Assembly: GCA_013399115.1 (NCBI GenBank)
Contig: VXAA01006443.1
Span: forward strand, 265,435 to 329,434
DNA length: 64,000 nucleotides
Reading direction: 5' to 3'
Source of the DNA: Anseranas semipalmata
Lineage: Eukaryota > Chordata > Aves > Anseriformes > Anseranatidae
The translations under genes were made by a program, and so were the position numbers. Shown here piece by piece: positions 22,955-35,668 of the stretch (its first letter is position 1; every line of letters starts with the position of its first letter). Under the pieces are notes generated by a model. The model made no database searches. It saw only the letters and a list, made by a program, of their open reading frames with translations, and was not told the origin of the DNA.

Positions 22955-25924
22955 CTTTTCTTATTTCCCTGTAAATTTGATGACTGGGATCTTGCCTTCT
23001 TCTTGCAGCATGTGCTCAGAAGGAACGATGGAGTGCCCAGTCCTTCTTGGAAGGCACTGCAGATTGAAAGCCAGAACTTGCACTTCTCCCATTGGTATTG
23101 TGTGATTGCCTGAAACATAGTAAAAAACCCTGCTGACAGATAGACTGCATTCATTTGCACATATGACATTTATAACAGCATTTTAAGTAGAAGGTGTGTT
23201 CAACGTGATACTCAGTTAATGGATCTGAAATTGCCAATTTTACTGCAACATTCAGAAACGTGTGTTCATTAAAAAGTTTAATACCTTGATGATATAGGTT
23301 CCAGTGCATGAGTGGTTTAAATATGCATATACGTCTGTCTCCCAAAAGTTAAATGTAAGGCAATTACAGGTGTTCATAGTCATCCGTCCCACTTCTTTTT
23401 TCTATATTCTTGAATCAATGGCTGCTGGATTCAACAGTCCAAGCACAGCAGTACATCAGTGATTTTAAAACCTAGTTTAAGTCTGTGGAGTTCATGAAGA
23501 TGAGCAGTCTCTGAACTATTGTGCTGAATAAGAAGAGGGAGAGGGAGAGGAAGGGTTGCCATTTAAGATCATCTCTACTTCACATCAGCATGTACAACTG
23601 GCTGGTCTTAGTGCTGTGATGGATCTCTAGCAAGGTACCTTTTTGTACAAGTTCAACATAAGTAAAACCAGATCTTGTGCTAAGTGTGTTTACAGAAACT
23701 TAATTTATGTGACATCCAGGTTAAGAGTGTTTACAATAATAACTGACCCTCGCTTTCTAAATGTGTCTCTGCATACCTCTGAAGTACGTTCTAATCCTGT
23801 ATTTACTTGTATGTTGGCTATAGATATAGGTCCCATTTTTACAACATAAACAAAACAAAACCTGATTTCAGTTTATATACTAGGTTTAAATGATAGATTG
23901 AGTGGTTTAGAAATACTAAGGAAAAAAAAAAAAAGGTGACAGTACAATTCCTGAGCAGAGCCAGTTATTTCTTTAATATGAAACCCAACAGTTGCACTTC
24001 AATAGCGATGTAAACCACACTCCTACTCAGCAAATGCCTTGCAGTCCTGTGAAAATAAGAAGGCATCCTCATATGCTTCATTTAAAAATGCATGTGACTC
24101 CAAGAAGCAGGATGATCCACTGGGTAAATACTAAACAAAGACTTGGCATAACTGTTACGTTTACTCTGTTGCTTTTTCCCTGTATGGTGTTTACCAGATT
24201 ATTGTTGTCAAAATCAGCAGCAGTATAATTTGGGTACATACATTTATTGCTGGGTGTGAGTCTGAATTTCTTTTTGGAAATTATCTCATGTAACTGTTGC
24301 TGGCCTATGGTGCTGGGTTAGCCAGAGTCTGATCAGTTAATTATTCTAGGACCCCTTTGTAACTAGTGGGGAGAAGTTAGTACCTCCAGGTCTGATGCAG
24401 CCCAGTCTGCGGTAGGTGTATGAAGCACTGGGATGAGTGAGCTTCTGGACATGCCACTGTCTTTGAGTGTTGTAGGAACCAAGGCATCTAATTCAGACTA
24501 AATATAACTAGTAACTTTAAGTTGCTGAAGTGAAGTGAAATGAATCTCCAGCTCTATGGTCAGGACAACAGGTGGATACTGTGGAGATAAAAACACTGAA
24601 GAGACTGTGAAGTGCTTGTATTAGTGACTGAGTCTTACTAATGCTTTCTGTTCTCCTGTCATTGTAATGTCTCAGCATGTCTATGTCTTCGCTTTAAGAC
24701 ATGCAGAAATACACAGTGTTAAGAAGGTGGAGAAAAGATGATTTCTCAGGGGCCGGTTTAGCTTTAACCAAAATCAGTGAATGTATTTTAGTATACCTGA
24801 TTTTTCCAAAGCTTAATGCATTCTCATCAGCTTTTTGTTTTAGGTAATTGTAAGGAGGTTGCTTCCCATAGGGAAGCACTAGATTAGTGCCTCAGGCTGC
24901 ATGTCATTCTCAGAGACTGAGGAACATTTTGGGAGACTGAATCACAGACAACACAGTTTATTTTTTTAATGTTTCAAAAATTTAGCATTTTTTTAAATGT
25001 GCTCTGATGAATTTCTTTGGCTCTGAGAAGAATATTGCAGCATATGAATGACTTATGAAAAATTTTCCTTAATGATTGCCTGTCACTGTATTATGACATA
25101 TATTTATCTTAAGTTTCAGGAACTCTCTTAAACTGTCTTCAGATTTTTGTGCTGCTTATAGAGGATGGCAGAATAGGTCTGCTGTGCAAGAGTGGTGTTT
25201 TCAGTGCATATAGTGTTTACTGTCTGGTGCTTGATTTAAAGTATGATGGTAATTTTGTCTCTTGGATGTACAAATTACTATCATAATTACACTACATCTA
25301 TATTGTAACACTTTCCTTCACTCATCTTTATGCCTTGTCTTTATTTTTATTACTAGTTTTATTTCTCTCTTCTTTGAGAAAGTTGAATCCAGTAAAACAC
25401 TGCCACTCTTAAGCCAGCTGAAGCTAGCTGTGATTGCCGATTCTCAGGGTGTGACTGATGGTGCTTAGCACCGAACAGAATCAGCTCCCCTTCATGTACT
25501 AAATCTCCTCATGCACTATTTAATCTGCAAACAGAGCTGTAATCTTTTAGCAGGAGTTTTCTCTAGGTTCCGTTTCTAAAAGCAATTGCAAGAACAGACA
25601 AGGAGTGATACCAGAGAGAAATAAACAATGGAAAAAGAAAGAAATGAGAACAAAAAAATAGCGTATGTTATAAAAGAAATATATATTTGAAACAGAAGAT
25701 TCATAAAACATGAAAATTGACATTCTTATTCTCCTAACTCTTAATCACAGGAGATCTTATGTATTTCTGTTAATTTAATATATAAATTAATACGTACAAG
25801 GGATTCAAATGAGCTAAGGATCTTGCTACTTCAGACAACATGGAAACATGAGATGTAATATTTACCCTGAAGAGCTAGACAAATTGGACAATGAATCCAT
25901 CAGAGAAGGTGGCTATTTCACAAC

Positions 25925-25962
25925 TTGTTTTGTTTTGTTTTGTTTTGTATTGCTTTGTTTTA
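25925..25962. repeat. (TTTTG)n microsatellite
   Basis: About seven TTTTG-like units with two interruptions. Confidence 0.9.
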
Positions 25963-26320
25963 CTGTATTTGAAAGTGGAATGACAATTGATGCTTCCAAG
26001 TGTTTTCTTAAATTGTCAGGAGCACTGGTGTTACTTTTTTTTTTTTTTTTCCAACTTGGAAAGATCCAACAGAGGAGTTTAATACCAGATAACCTGCCTA
26101 AAGATGATCAGCGCAGGCCTTTCACATCCTTTGCTGGTTTCCTGCTAAGTCCTGACCAAGGGTAAAGAACCTGCAACCTTGGAGCTAAATGTAGCTCTGA
26201 GTCTTCAGATTTTCTGCAGCTTGATTTCACCAGTCTGTGGTACTAAGCTGCGACGTAATGTGAGGCTCATCAAAACTGTTTCTGTTTCTTTGTTGTTTTT
26301 GTTGATGGTGAGTTTTTTTT

Positions 26321-26371
26321 TTGTTATTGTTATTGTTGTTGTTGTTGTTGTTTGTTTGTTTGAACTGTTTT
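26321..26371. repeat. (TTG)n / (TTTG)n microsatellite
   Basis: A TTATTG start passes into TTG and then TTTG units. Confidence 0.9.
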
Positions 26372-27468
26372 AGCTGTTTTGCACTTCAGAAAATTCTTTT
26401 CTTCACATGGAAAAGATTCTCCATGTGCTGCTCTTGGTCTGTTGTGTTAGCTGGTTTTTTTTTTTCATGCTGTCCTGGTTTCCCGCCTGATATTGGGATT
26501 CCTCCCTCAAAAGCCTTTGATTCAAGGATGAGGTTAATTGACACATGAATTTGTTGTGATGGCATGAAATTTGGTCATGATTATTCCCAAGCAATTTCAT
26601 TAGAAGCAATGTAGAGGAAATGTAGTTTAACTTCTCTTTGGTTTTGCTTCTTAATTTTAAGGAAAAATATTACTTCTATCAATATATCTTATATTCTATC
26701 AATATAAGATTTTTTTTTTTTTTAATGAGGGAATGAAAATACTTCCATATTTGCGTGTTTTTGGAACAGATTTTTCGGTCATTTTGGCACTTTAAAGGTA
26801 CCCAAGAGTTTTGTTAACTTCAATGGAACAGGATTGAAGAGTTAAAGAACAAGTATTCCTACTGACAAATAGCTACCCAGAGGAGCATTTTTGGACACTG
26901 AAATTACACTGTATTGATTTACTGAATATTTCACAAACATTTATTTAGCTCTGAACACTCTTTACTTCTAAGACAAGATATGTGATTTAGAAAGTACTCT
27001 ACTATGCTTAATCCTCTGTAGGAAGGAAAAATACAAGCCATTAAAAATAAATTAGTAATGTATAATCCTACTTCAGCATCAGATCTGCTGTGTGTCGTAA
27101 TAAGTGAATAATGGGAAAGATTACAGCAGCATATTAAAAAACTATGAAGACAGCAAAGGCATTTGGCAAAATTAATCTAGGGAAAGAAGGCAAAATACAG
27201 GTTTGAGAAAAACAGTGTAAGTACAAAAATATCTTATTTTTCTGTACTTTTTCAGTACCCTGTTTATAGGGTATCTTATGTGAAAGTTAGGTTTATAGAG
27301 AAACCTCTCTTTGTTTCTTCACAACATGAAATGAAATATGAAATTTCCAAAATTTTACCTAATTTAAAGCATCTTTACTTGGGTAGAGCTCTTACGCTTT
27401 GGCTTTCCTAGAATGGTTGACTGTGAAACTTATCTGTTGCTTTCTTTTTTACCAAGTTCAAGTTTCAC

Positions 27469-28102
27469 TTGGGAGATGAGTGGTTGGAAAGCAGCTCAGC
27501 AGAAAAGGATCTGGGGGTGCTGGTCAACAGCAAGCTCAATATGATCCAGCAGTGTGCCCTGGCAGCCAAGATGACAAACTGTATTTTGGGATGCATTAAA
27601 CACAGCATAGCCAGCTGGTCAAAAGAGGTGCTTCTCCTGCTATATTTAGTGTTGGCGTGGCCTTACCTTGAATATTATGTGCAGTTCTGGGCTCCACAAT
27701 ATAAAAAAAAAGATGTTAAAATGACTTGAATGCATCCAGAGGAGGACAACAAAGCTAGTAAAAGGACTGGAAGGCATGTCCTATGAGGAGAGGGTGATGA
27801 CAACTGGGTTGTCCAGTCCGAAGAAAAGAAGACTGAGAGGTGACCTCACTGCTCTCTGCTGCTTTCTGAGGAGGGGAAATGAAGAGGGAGGTGCTGGTCT
27901 CTTCTCCCTGGTAGCCAATGAGAGGACATATGGGAACGGCACAAAGCTGCGCCAGAGGAGGTTCAGACTGGGCATCAGGAAAAAGTTCTTAACTGTGAGG
28001 GTGGTCAAACACTGCAGCAGGCTTCCTAGAGAGGTGGTTGATTACCAGTGCCTGCCAATTTTCAAGAGGCATTTAGATAATGCATTCAATAATATGCTGT
28101 AA
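27469..28102 (+). pseudogene. CR1 ORF2 reverse-transcriptase C-terminal remnant
   Basis: Two frames together cover about 200 residues of the CR1 RT C-terminus. The first (27469-27729) carries [39 protein letters not shown] and [14 protein letters not shown], then hits a stop. The second (27776-28102) lies in another frame and carries [46 protein letters not shown] and FKRHLD. A frameshift and a stop separate them. The catalytic YADD box lies upstream and is not in this copy. The element is dead; the start coordinate is only where readable homology begins. Confidence 0.85.
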
Positions 28103-28170
28103 CTTTTGGTTAGTCCTGAAGTGGTCAGGCAGTTGGACTCGATGATATGTGAAGATGCCTTCCAACTGAA

Positions 28171-28219
28171 CTATTCTATTCTATTCTATTCTATTCTATT
28201 CTATTCTATTCTATTCTAT
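28171..28219 (+). repeat. (CTATT)n CR1 tail
   Basis: About ten copies of CTATT, the last imperfect, directly follow the CR1 3' end. Confidence 0.95.
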
Positions 28220-29975
28220 CTGAAGATATTCCCCACTGAATCAGGAGTAGGGATTCATGCTAACTATTGAACAGCTGGGCGTGGGACTTCTCCTAAAGAC
28301 TCCAGTGAGGAAGGCAGGGGTATAGGAAACCATTCCAGTATAAAATACCAACCTGGTCCAATGTCAAAGCTCATGATGAAGGTAAAGATGAGTGTGACAG
28401 AGCAATATTGTACCCAGGAGAAAGAATCCTATGATGAGAAATGAAATGCAAATTAAATTAAAAAATAAATTTTTATTCATGCAGCTCTATTAGAAACAGG
28501 GTCAATCTTCATCACTACTAAATACCAGATATATCTGTGTTCTCAGTTTCCACAAACTTCACAAGGAGTTAGTCTTGGTATATAGATTATGGTTGTATAA
28601 AGCTCAGTGTTGGAAACAATGGAGTATCTAATCATAGACACTATTGTCTAGATCTTAGTCATCTTTGTGTCACTTCTGTACACCAGCATGAGATGGTTAA
28701 AAACACATTATCTTGCATGTAGCTGCTTGTTAAACGGGGTGTGAACTCCTGATTCAAGCTGTCCAAATTGCTCAGTCTGATAGGGAGCCTATTGCAATGC
28801 CAGAGTTATACGATTGAATAGTCTGCTCAAAACAACTTTCCTGACACTTTCTGATTTTAGGAAAAAAAAACATTTCTTGTTATATTTCCAGCATTGAATG
28901 TCTGCGGTGTCATCCTTTGATGGATATGTCATATGAACGTTAGTTACTTTCCTGATGAAATCTTAATGCTTCAGATGATGAATACAAGCTGTATATGCTG
29001 TTATCAGAAAAATCATTTTTGATTTATTCTCTTTCTTTTTCTTCCTTTGTTTTTAAAATAAATATGATTTGATATAATTTTTGTTTTTGTGTGCAGCATT
29101 GGAAAACATAAGAAAGATTTTTAAGTCTTTTATTTGGTGTGTTTGTTGCTTGCAATATGCTGTAGTCTTTGCTGCCACTTACTTTGCGTTGAAAACAAGA
29201 ATGTATTCTTCATAAAACTGCAGCCTTGTTAAGTAGTTTGGTAGATGATGGTTTGCACTATCTCAGAAGAGGTTACGTGCCTGACCTGGTAGCCATTGTT
29301 CTTAACACATCGTAAACAAGGAGTCTCTCATGATGTGCATATTCTGTTAAAAATCTGTACAAATGCTGCCTTCTGATTTAATAACAAAATAATTTTATTA
29401 ATATGTACTCTGTTCCCTGAGCAAGTAAGGTATGCAATGATTAATAATCCCAAACATCTATAAATATTTCCTCTGAGTATTTTCCATTGCTTTGCACATA
29501 GTAAATTCTGTAACATTTTTCTAACACACTTTAAGTTAGGTATCTTCTACTTATCTTTGAATATAAATTCTTCCTGCGGTGTTGTTTACATGTGGCTAAA
29601 ATGATATCAGCTGACATTATGCATCACCTAAACCACCTATATTAGGCTTTGGATATGTTCACACAGAAGATGAAGATGACTACCCTGTGCATGGGCATGC
29701 ATGACTTTAGTTTAATCTCACTAGTTCCCGTGCCAACAGCACTGAAAGTACAACAAATGTTTTCTGCTCCAAGAGCACATAGATCTCAAACACACATCTG
29801 TAGTTACCTTGTCTTTGGTACCAGGATGGCTGTCATGTTCCACAACAGTAGACAAAACTCTTTATGCTCAGCATTTATTTTCTGGGTAGACATTTTACCC
29901 AGGTCTGCTCACATACACCATTAACCCTTACTTATGAAAAGTCATTCAGATGCTAATGTTTTCCTAGCTGATTTC

Positions 29976-30030
29976 TTTTATTTTATTTATTTATTTATTT
30001 GTTTGTTTATTTTTTTAAATTTATTTTTAC
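29976..30030. repeat. (TTTA)n / (TTTG)n microsatellite
   Basis: A run of TTTA units followed by TTTG and T-rich sequence. Confidence 0.85.
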
Positions 30031-30415
30031 AACTAAACTGTAACAATTGGCCCACAAGTATTTTTAGACACCAAATAGATTTTCATCTCTTAATGCAATT
30101 TATACACTCGTGAAAATATTCAAATCAGTGACAGAAATACAATTTGTAAAGGATAGATGTAGGAAAGAAGAAGATAACATAGAATCTTCAACAAAATACT
30201 TTAAAACTGATGCGTAAGTGTAAGTGAAATGAGAGCTTGCCCCCAAATATCAAAATGGTGATTCTGGATTTTAAATTCAAGTTTAGTAAAATTTGAACCT
30301 TTAAAATATGACTATTTAGGATTTTTTTAATAAAGACAATGATGTTTTTCCTATTTTTAAAACATCTTGTTACATCTCAAAGTAATATTCCCCCAAACAC
30401 AGTTTGAATTGCAGT

Positions 30416-30470
30416 ACCCCATCTGGAAAAAAAAAAAAAAAAAAAAAAAAAAAAGACCCCATCAGGAAAG
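30416..30470. repeat. A28 run between 15-bp near-repeats
   Basis: ACCCCATCTGGAAAA at 30416-30430 and ACCCCATCAGGAAAG at 30456-30470 match at 13 of 15 positions and bracket an A28 run. The layout resembles a target-site duplication around a tail, or a local slippage duplication. Confidence 0.8.
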
Positions 30471-33400
30471 GAATGAGGGTGGTACATGCATGTACATATC
30501 ACCTTTGTATTACAAAAATACTGTAACTGTGCTGAGATATATGTGGTAGACAATCCGTTCAGATGTTAACCTTGGCAGTACTCAGGAGTACTTAAACTGT
30601 ATGGATTAACAGCTCAAAAACTTTCTCTTGTGTTACACAATTTGTTTATTGATTATCAAGCATAGTGGCCTTACTGTTGCATCTGTATTTCAAACTGAAG
30701 AGTAGAGTGAAAGACAGGGAAGTGAATACCCTAGGTTTTGGTGCTTGGATCCTGTATATGCCATGAAGATCAGACCTTTAGATGTACACAGTGTTTGGTC
30801 AGGGTGACTGCAAGTAGTATTAGACCTGGCAACATTCATCATCTTTGGTGATCAGGCCTTATATTTAATTACCCAACATGTTTGTTTGTTTATTTTTTTC
30901 TCTTTGATGCCCAGAAATCCACACTATTAAAGGTTTAGAAACTATTTCCTTTCATGTTTTTTTTTTTTTTTAAATGAGCATTTTAATAAAATGGATATTT
31001 GTATTTAGTTCTCTTACTGTCAGCGGAACATACAATTTCACTGTAAAGAAATTACATAAAATGGAACATGATGACTTATCTGTCTTGCTGTTCATAAAAC
31101 CAGCATGCAGTGGAGAGGTGCCAGGGGACGTTGTGAAGGTCTCAGAGTTGTTGCCAAGGGAACACCAAGTTGCACATTGTAAACATTGTTTTTTTCCTGA
31201 AAGGAGAATGAATGTCACTCGGGCTCTTCGGCTGGATCCTTGCTCAGAGTCATAGTGAAGTCTTAAACTGGAGAACTCCAGAGTAAGCAGGCTCTCATGT
31301 CAGTCCTCCAGAGTTAGTGTGTTTGATGCAGGATTGGGCTGACTGTAGATGCCAGCTAATGGCATTTCCAGTTCCCGTCACCAAGGCTGGTCTTATTTTT
31401 CTGCCTCTGAAAGTGATTAATTATTGTTGATAATTAGAGCTGATTAGAAAACTTGAAAGAGGCATTATTTTCCTCTGTGGGGTTTGGTTTTGTGTTATTG
31501 TTTGTATGCCCAAATATTTTCATGTTTGTAATTCCTGTATAGCTCTATTTCTCCTTCTGCTTTGTTTGTTTGTTTGTTTTAAGTTACATTTGGGATATTC
31601 TTATAACTTTCAACATTTCAAACATCCACACATATTTTGGATTAATATTTTTTTTAAATCTATGTTGCTTCTGTTGATGGAGGGTAGGTTTCTTGAAATA
31701 ATCACAGTAAAATGCAGAGTGTTTACTGTGTTTATTTGACCACAGCTTAAGTTTATCCTAATGAGGTAGGTTCTGTCTTGAGCTAATGGGGAGAGAAAGA
31801 GTTTAGATACTTTCATTAGGATGGGATGAGTTACTAGCTAGTGGCAGCCAGGCATGCCTTGCACTTGTTGAACACAGCCTGCAATCTCCAGATCTGCTTT
31901 CTTAATGGAGATGTCACCTTCAGTGCCTGAAACCACATCCAAACTTTTGCACGTACCTGGCACTAAGTGTTCACCTCCTCTAATTTGGGTGAGTTGTCAA
32001 AGGTGGCAGTCCCAAACAGCTTGCTATTTGCTCCCTCTAAAGAATAAATCATTCAGAAAAAAAAATAAAAGGAAGAGAACAGGCATGGCTCCATAATATC
32101 AGCGGAGAGGGCTTTAGATTTGCAATGGAAAGAGGCTCCTGGTAATCTCAGGGAGTCTTGAGTCACTTGTTTGCTAGGGAAAACAACTCACCATTCCGCC
32201 CCATCAGTTCCTGCCTGGAAGTGAAAGGGGAAACATTATTAACAGGCATCTATCTCTTTGAGAGGTCAGGGACGGTAGGAAAGTAGATAAGAGTTGCTAG
32301 CCTTGAAGTTACTCTCTTCCTTTTGAGTTCTCTCAGTGAAGAGAGGCTTACAGAGGGAGAGCTGCATTTTCCCAGAGCAGCGTGCACCGTGTAGAAAGGC
32401 AATTGAGAGTTTGCTGAGATTGCTTAAGGGAGGTCAGGGAATGAAGAAGTCCCTCCTCAGCTGGTGATTTCCTAGGAATCACTGAGTCAGTACTGCCTCC
32501 TATCTGAGATGTTTTGCAAATGAAACAATTCAGTTTTCATTCTGCACAAATGGTTTTAGTTTATCTTCCTTTGGAAACACTCATGAAATTGCCAAATGCA
32601 GATACTCAGACGAAACACAGTGGCAACCACATCCATGTCTACCAACTTCCATTTATGAAGTTACTTGTTGAGTCTTCAACTCTCACACTTAAACTGTTTC
32701 ACAGTCGAAGCTACTATGAGTGCAATCAATTTAATTGTGTTCTGTTAATTCAAGTTTTGTTTTTTTATATACTGTTGCATGAGCATTAGACAGAGAATCC
32801 TTCCTGAAATTAAATAATGTATTTAAAATTGCCTGAGTAATTTTAGTAATTACTTTCAAGTGCAGTTGTATAGCACATGTAGTGATTTATCTCTCTTACC
32901 TCAGTGTTAAAAAGATTATGGTGTTTGAATGTCTCTGACTTAAGATCTTCCATGGCTGGACTTCACAGTGTTCACTTAGGTACATAAACCTGACAGTGCT
33001 GCTATAAAGAAACTTAAGATTCATAAACTACTGTAATGGAGGGGCATTTGAGCATCGCTTTGGAAACCAGGTTTCTCATAATTTAAGAGTATGGGCCCAG
33101 GGTTTCTCCCCTTGTAAATATGGGCACTAATTATAAGGCTTTGATGAATTTGAGCTTCCTTTTTGTTCAGATATGTACTGCTCTAAAATTCTAGTTTACT
33201 GACCATTTCTACAATACTAACCTTCAACTAACTAGTGAAATCATGTTGCCTGGGAGTAACTAAATGTTCCTCTGAGCTTATTAGTATTTCTTATATTTTA
33301 GATGTGAGACTATACATATGCAAATTATTTAAAATATGGTTTCCCTGTATAATGAATAGAGAGAGTGAGGCACGTCCAGAAGCAATGTATCTGTTCTAAT

Positions 33401-33649
33401 GCAGCTGGGATAAACTACGTGGAGAGTTTCCTCTGCTGCACATACTGGTCTTAGCAGAAGTCTAGATAACTAACTTATACTTAGAATTTTAACTCTGACA
33501 TGTTTCAGGTCAGGTCAGATAACTCCTATCCATGCTGTAATGAATCATTTACAAGCTTTTTCCATAGGACTTCTTGAACACATTGGGGCATTACTTTCTG
33601 GTAAATATTGTTTCCTTTCACTTAATTTTGGGGGAACGATTAGTAAAGG

Positions 33650-34600
33650 AAATCAAAATTATAGTAAAGTTTTCCTCAAGCACACTAAGAACAACAAGTC
33701 TGCAAGAGTGCCTGCAAAGCCAGTAGAATTAGAATACAAAAAGAGAAGATAAGACCGTAACAGAAAAGCTAAATGAAGTCTTTGTGTTGATATTCACCAA
33801 CTAGAGATTTTCATAATGAAAATCTTGTGATTGGAGAAGAATGAAAAAATCTTGTGGATTTCTTTGTGGAGGATGTAGTGGAGAATCTGATGAAAATAAA
33901 AAGACTTTAGAAGATGTTATGAAACAAATTGTCAAAAAGTAGCAATTTCAAGGATGAGGTGGTATTCAGCAAAGACTTGTCTCAGAACTTGTGGGTGAGT
34001 ACAGTGAAAGTAGTTAACCTCTTGCCAACTGCCTTGGACTCTGAGGACTAGAGGGAAGGAAACGTGGTGCTATTTTTTATAAAGGGCCCCTGGAGTCAAT
34101 AGCATGTAGACTAAATTCACTGGGGGGAGAAGGAGAGAGAGGGAGGGGAAGAAAGAAAGGAAAGAAAGAAAAGAAAGAACGAAAGAAAGAGTGAAAGAAA
34201 AGAAAAGTGATGTTTGTGGGGGGAAAAAACAAACAAACAAACAAACAATACTTCATAAATAGAAAGATTTTTCTTGAGCTGCTGAGCAGCACTGCTGAAG
34301 AGCAAGATCTAAGGGTTGGGATAGATAGTTCTATGAAAGCTTCAGATAAATATACAGGAGTAGTCCAAAAACAAATAGAAATTTAGGCCTTACTAGGAAA
34401 GTAACAGAAAACTGAACAGAGAGCAACATTGTGCAAAGAAGTGCAAGGCACTTCTACATTGAATACTCTATGCCATTCTGGTCTCTTGTTCTCCAAAAGG
34501 GTAAAGTAGAATAGGAAAAGGTTCAGAGAAAGACACCAAGGGTAATCCATGGTTGTTATGCTCATTGTTATATTTTCATTTTCTAGTGTTGTCATAGTGT
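33650..34600 (+). mobile_element. Ancient CR1/L3-like LINE relic
   Basis: Scattered blocks fit an old CR1-type ORF2: 'acagaaaagctaaatgaagt' with 'ctttgtg', 'gactctgaggactagaggg', 'gctattttttataaagggcc', 'tctatgaaagcttcagataa', 'ttgaatactctatgccattc' with 'tggtctc', and 'gaaaaggttcagagaaagac'. They appear in the right order for the RT domain and its C-terminal side, with many stops. A purine-rich microsatellite (34122-34248) splits the relic. It is of similar age to the relic at 17.3 kb. Ends are approximate, and the left 100 bases are weak. Confidence 0.5.
34122..34248. repeat. Purine-rich (GAAA)n tract followed by (AAAC)n
   Basis: The tract is nearly all purine on this strand: G-rich at first, then GAAA units, then a short unique piece, then about six AAAC units. 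It sits inside the old LINE relic. Confidence 0.9.
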
Positions 34601-35240
34601 CTACAACAGGATAATATATCAAAATGGACTACTGCAAAGCCTCAAAATTATTTTATAACTGGTGTTGTGACACATTAATTTTATGATAGGAATCCTTCTT
34701 CATGTGTTGGCTAGATAGAGCTGACAATTAATAACTTCCTGCAGTAGCTTCTCAACTGAAATATTCTCAATTTCAGGTATTGTGCATCGATTTTGCTTTA
34801 TCCTAAACATATTACAGCACTCTCTTGCTCAAGTAGGATGTTTCTTCTCATCTTTTTCATAAAGAGGGATAAATTTAAGTTTTGTTGTTGTTGTTGTTTT
34901 TTAATCTATGAGTGGAGGGTTTCTAAGAACCTTGCATGTTTCAGCCATAAAGCTTCATTTTATTAATTGGGCTTACTAAAAGGGTGTCCTCTGAGATTGT
35001 GAGCTTTTAAATATCTGTGTTTGCATGACTCAGTTACAGAAAGAGAGATCTCAGGGGGAGGGGGAGGTTTTTAATAAGTCCAGTTTTCATTTTGGCTGTA
35101 AATTTGCTGTGAAAATAACAAGCATCCAAACAGCACTTTATTTTCTACAGCAGCACATTGTTAGCAGAACACCTCAGGGGCAGGATAGATGTGATTTTCT
35201 ACTTAATAGAAACACCAGCAGGCAGAATTCTCAATCTCTG

Positions 35241-35291
35241 TTTTTTTGTTGTTGTTGTTTTTATTTGTTTGTTTTGTTTTGTTTTGTTTTT
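35241..35291. repeat. (TTG)n to (TTTTG)n microsatellite
   Basis: T7, then GTT units, then TTTTG units. Confidence 0.9.
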
Positions 35292-35633
35292 CTATAGTGT
35301 TTTCATCAGGCATAGGAAATGTAATAAGCAATTACTAACAAACACTACTCTAATTGTTTGTTTTAAAGCTGTGAAATAGATGCAAAACACACATATTAGG
35401 TTTTTTCTTTCTTTGGATGTTCTACAAGAAATCTACTAGTTTTTTATTGTCATTTTTGTTTGTCTCTAATATTTTTGTCCCAAAGAAATACATTAAAGAT
35501 AAAAAGAAATTCTTTCATAAAGAAATTTGAGTTCCCTAGATGAAACATTATATAGTGAATGTTGCAAAATGCTTATTTTAACTCTGGCCTATACTTTCTA
35601 TACATTTGTTTTGCCTAGAGCCAATTCCCAGCA

Positions 35634-35668
35634 CAAAACCAACCAACCAACCAAACAAACAAACAAAA
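35634..35668. repeat. (ACCA)n to (AAAC)n microsatellite
   Basis: ACCA units pass into AAAC units. Confidence 0.9.

Larger units (their letters stand above)
17671..27449. other. Unassigned sequence with simple repeats and one gap
   Basis: No gene is recognised. Contents include a 22-bp palindrome at 18700-18721, a cluster of CAATTGA motifs at 21429-21465, an N gap at 22901-22954, (TTTTG)n at 25925-25962, (TTG)n at 26321-26371, and a hairpin followed by a T run at 26686-26723. The blocks at 20090-20300 and 22560-22900 lack simple repeats and may be conserved non-coding DNA. Frames of 60-105 codons here match nothing I know. Confidence 0.6.
27450..28219 (+). mobile_element. CR1 LINE, 5'-truncated, with pentamer tail
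   Basis: This is the best plus-strand CR1. It begins within ORF2 downstream of the catalytic YADD motif and runs through the RT C-terminal region and the short 3' UTR, including 'gttggactcgatgatatgtg' and 'ccttccaactgaac'. It then ends in about ten CTATT units (28171-28219). CR1 ends in short tandem repeats rather than poly(A), so the tail fits. No target-site duplication is evident. It cannot be autonomous because ORF1, the endonuclease and the RT active site are missing. Confidence 0.9.
28220..33649. other. Unassigned AT-rich sequence
   Basis: No gene or RNA gene is recognised. Contents include (TTTA)n at 29976-30030, an A28 run at 30427-30454 flanked by a near-repeat, and an RFX X-box-like site at 31150-31163. 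The 93-codon frame at 30974-31255 and other short frames match nothing I know. Confidence 0.6.

Noticed and set aside
22581..23105. 174-codon plus-strand frame
   Set aside because: It crosses the N gap, so its continuity is not established, and no part resembles a known protein.
34077..34305. Phe/Ser/Pro-rich minus-strand frames
   Set aside because: They are translations of the (GAAA)n purine microsatellite.
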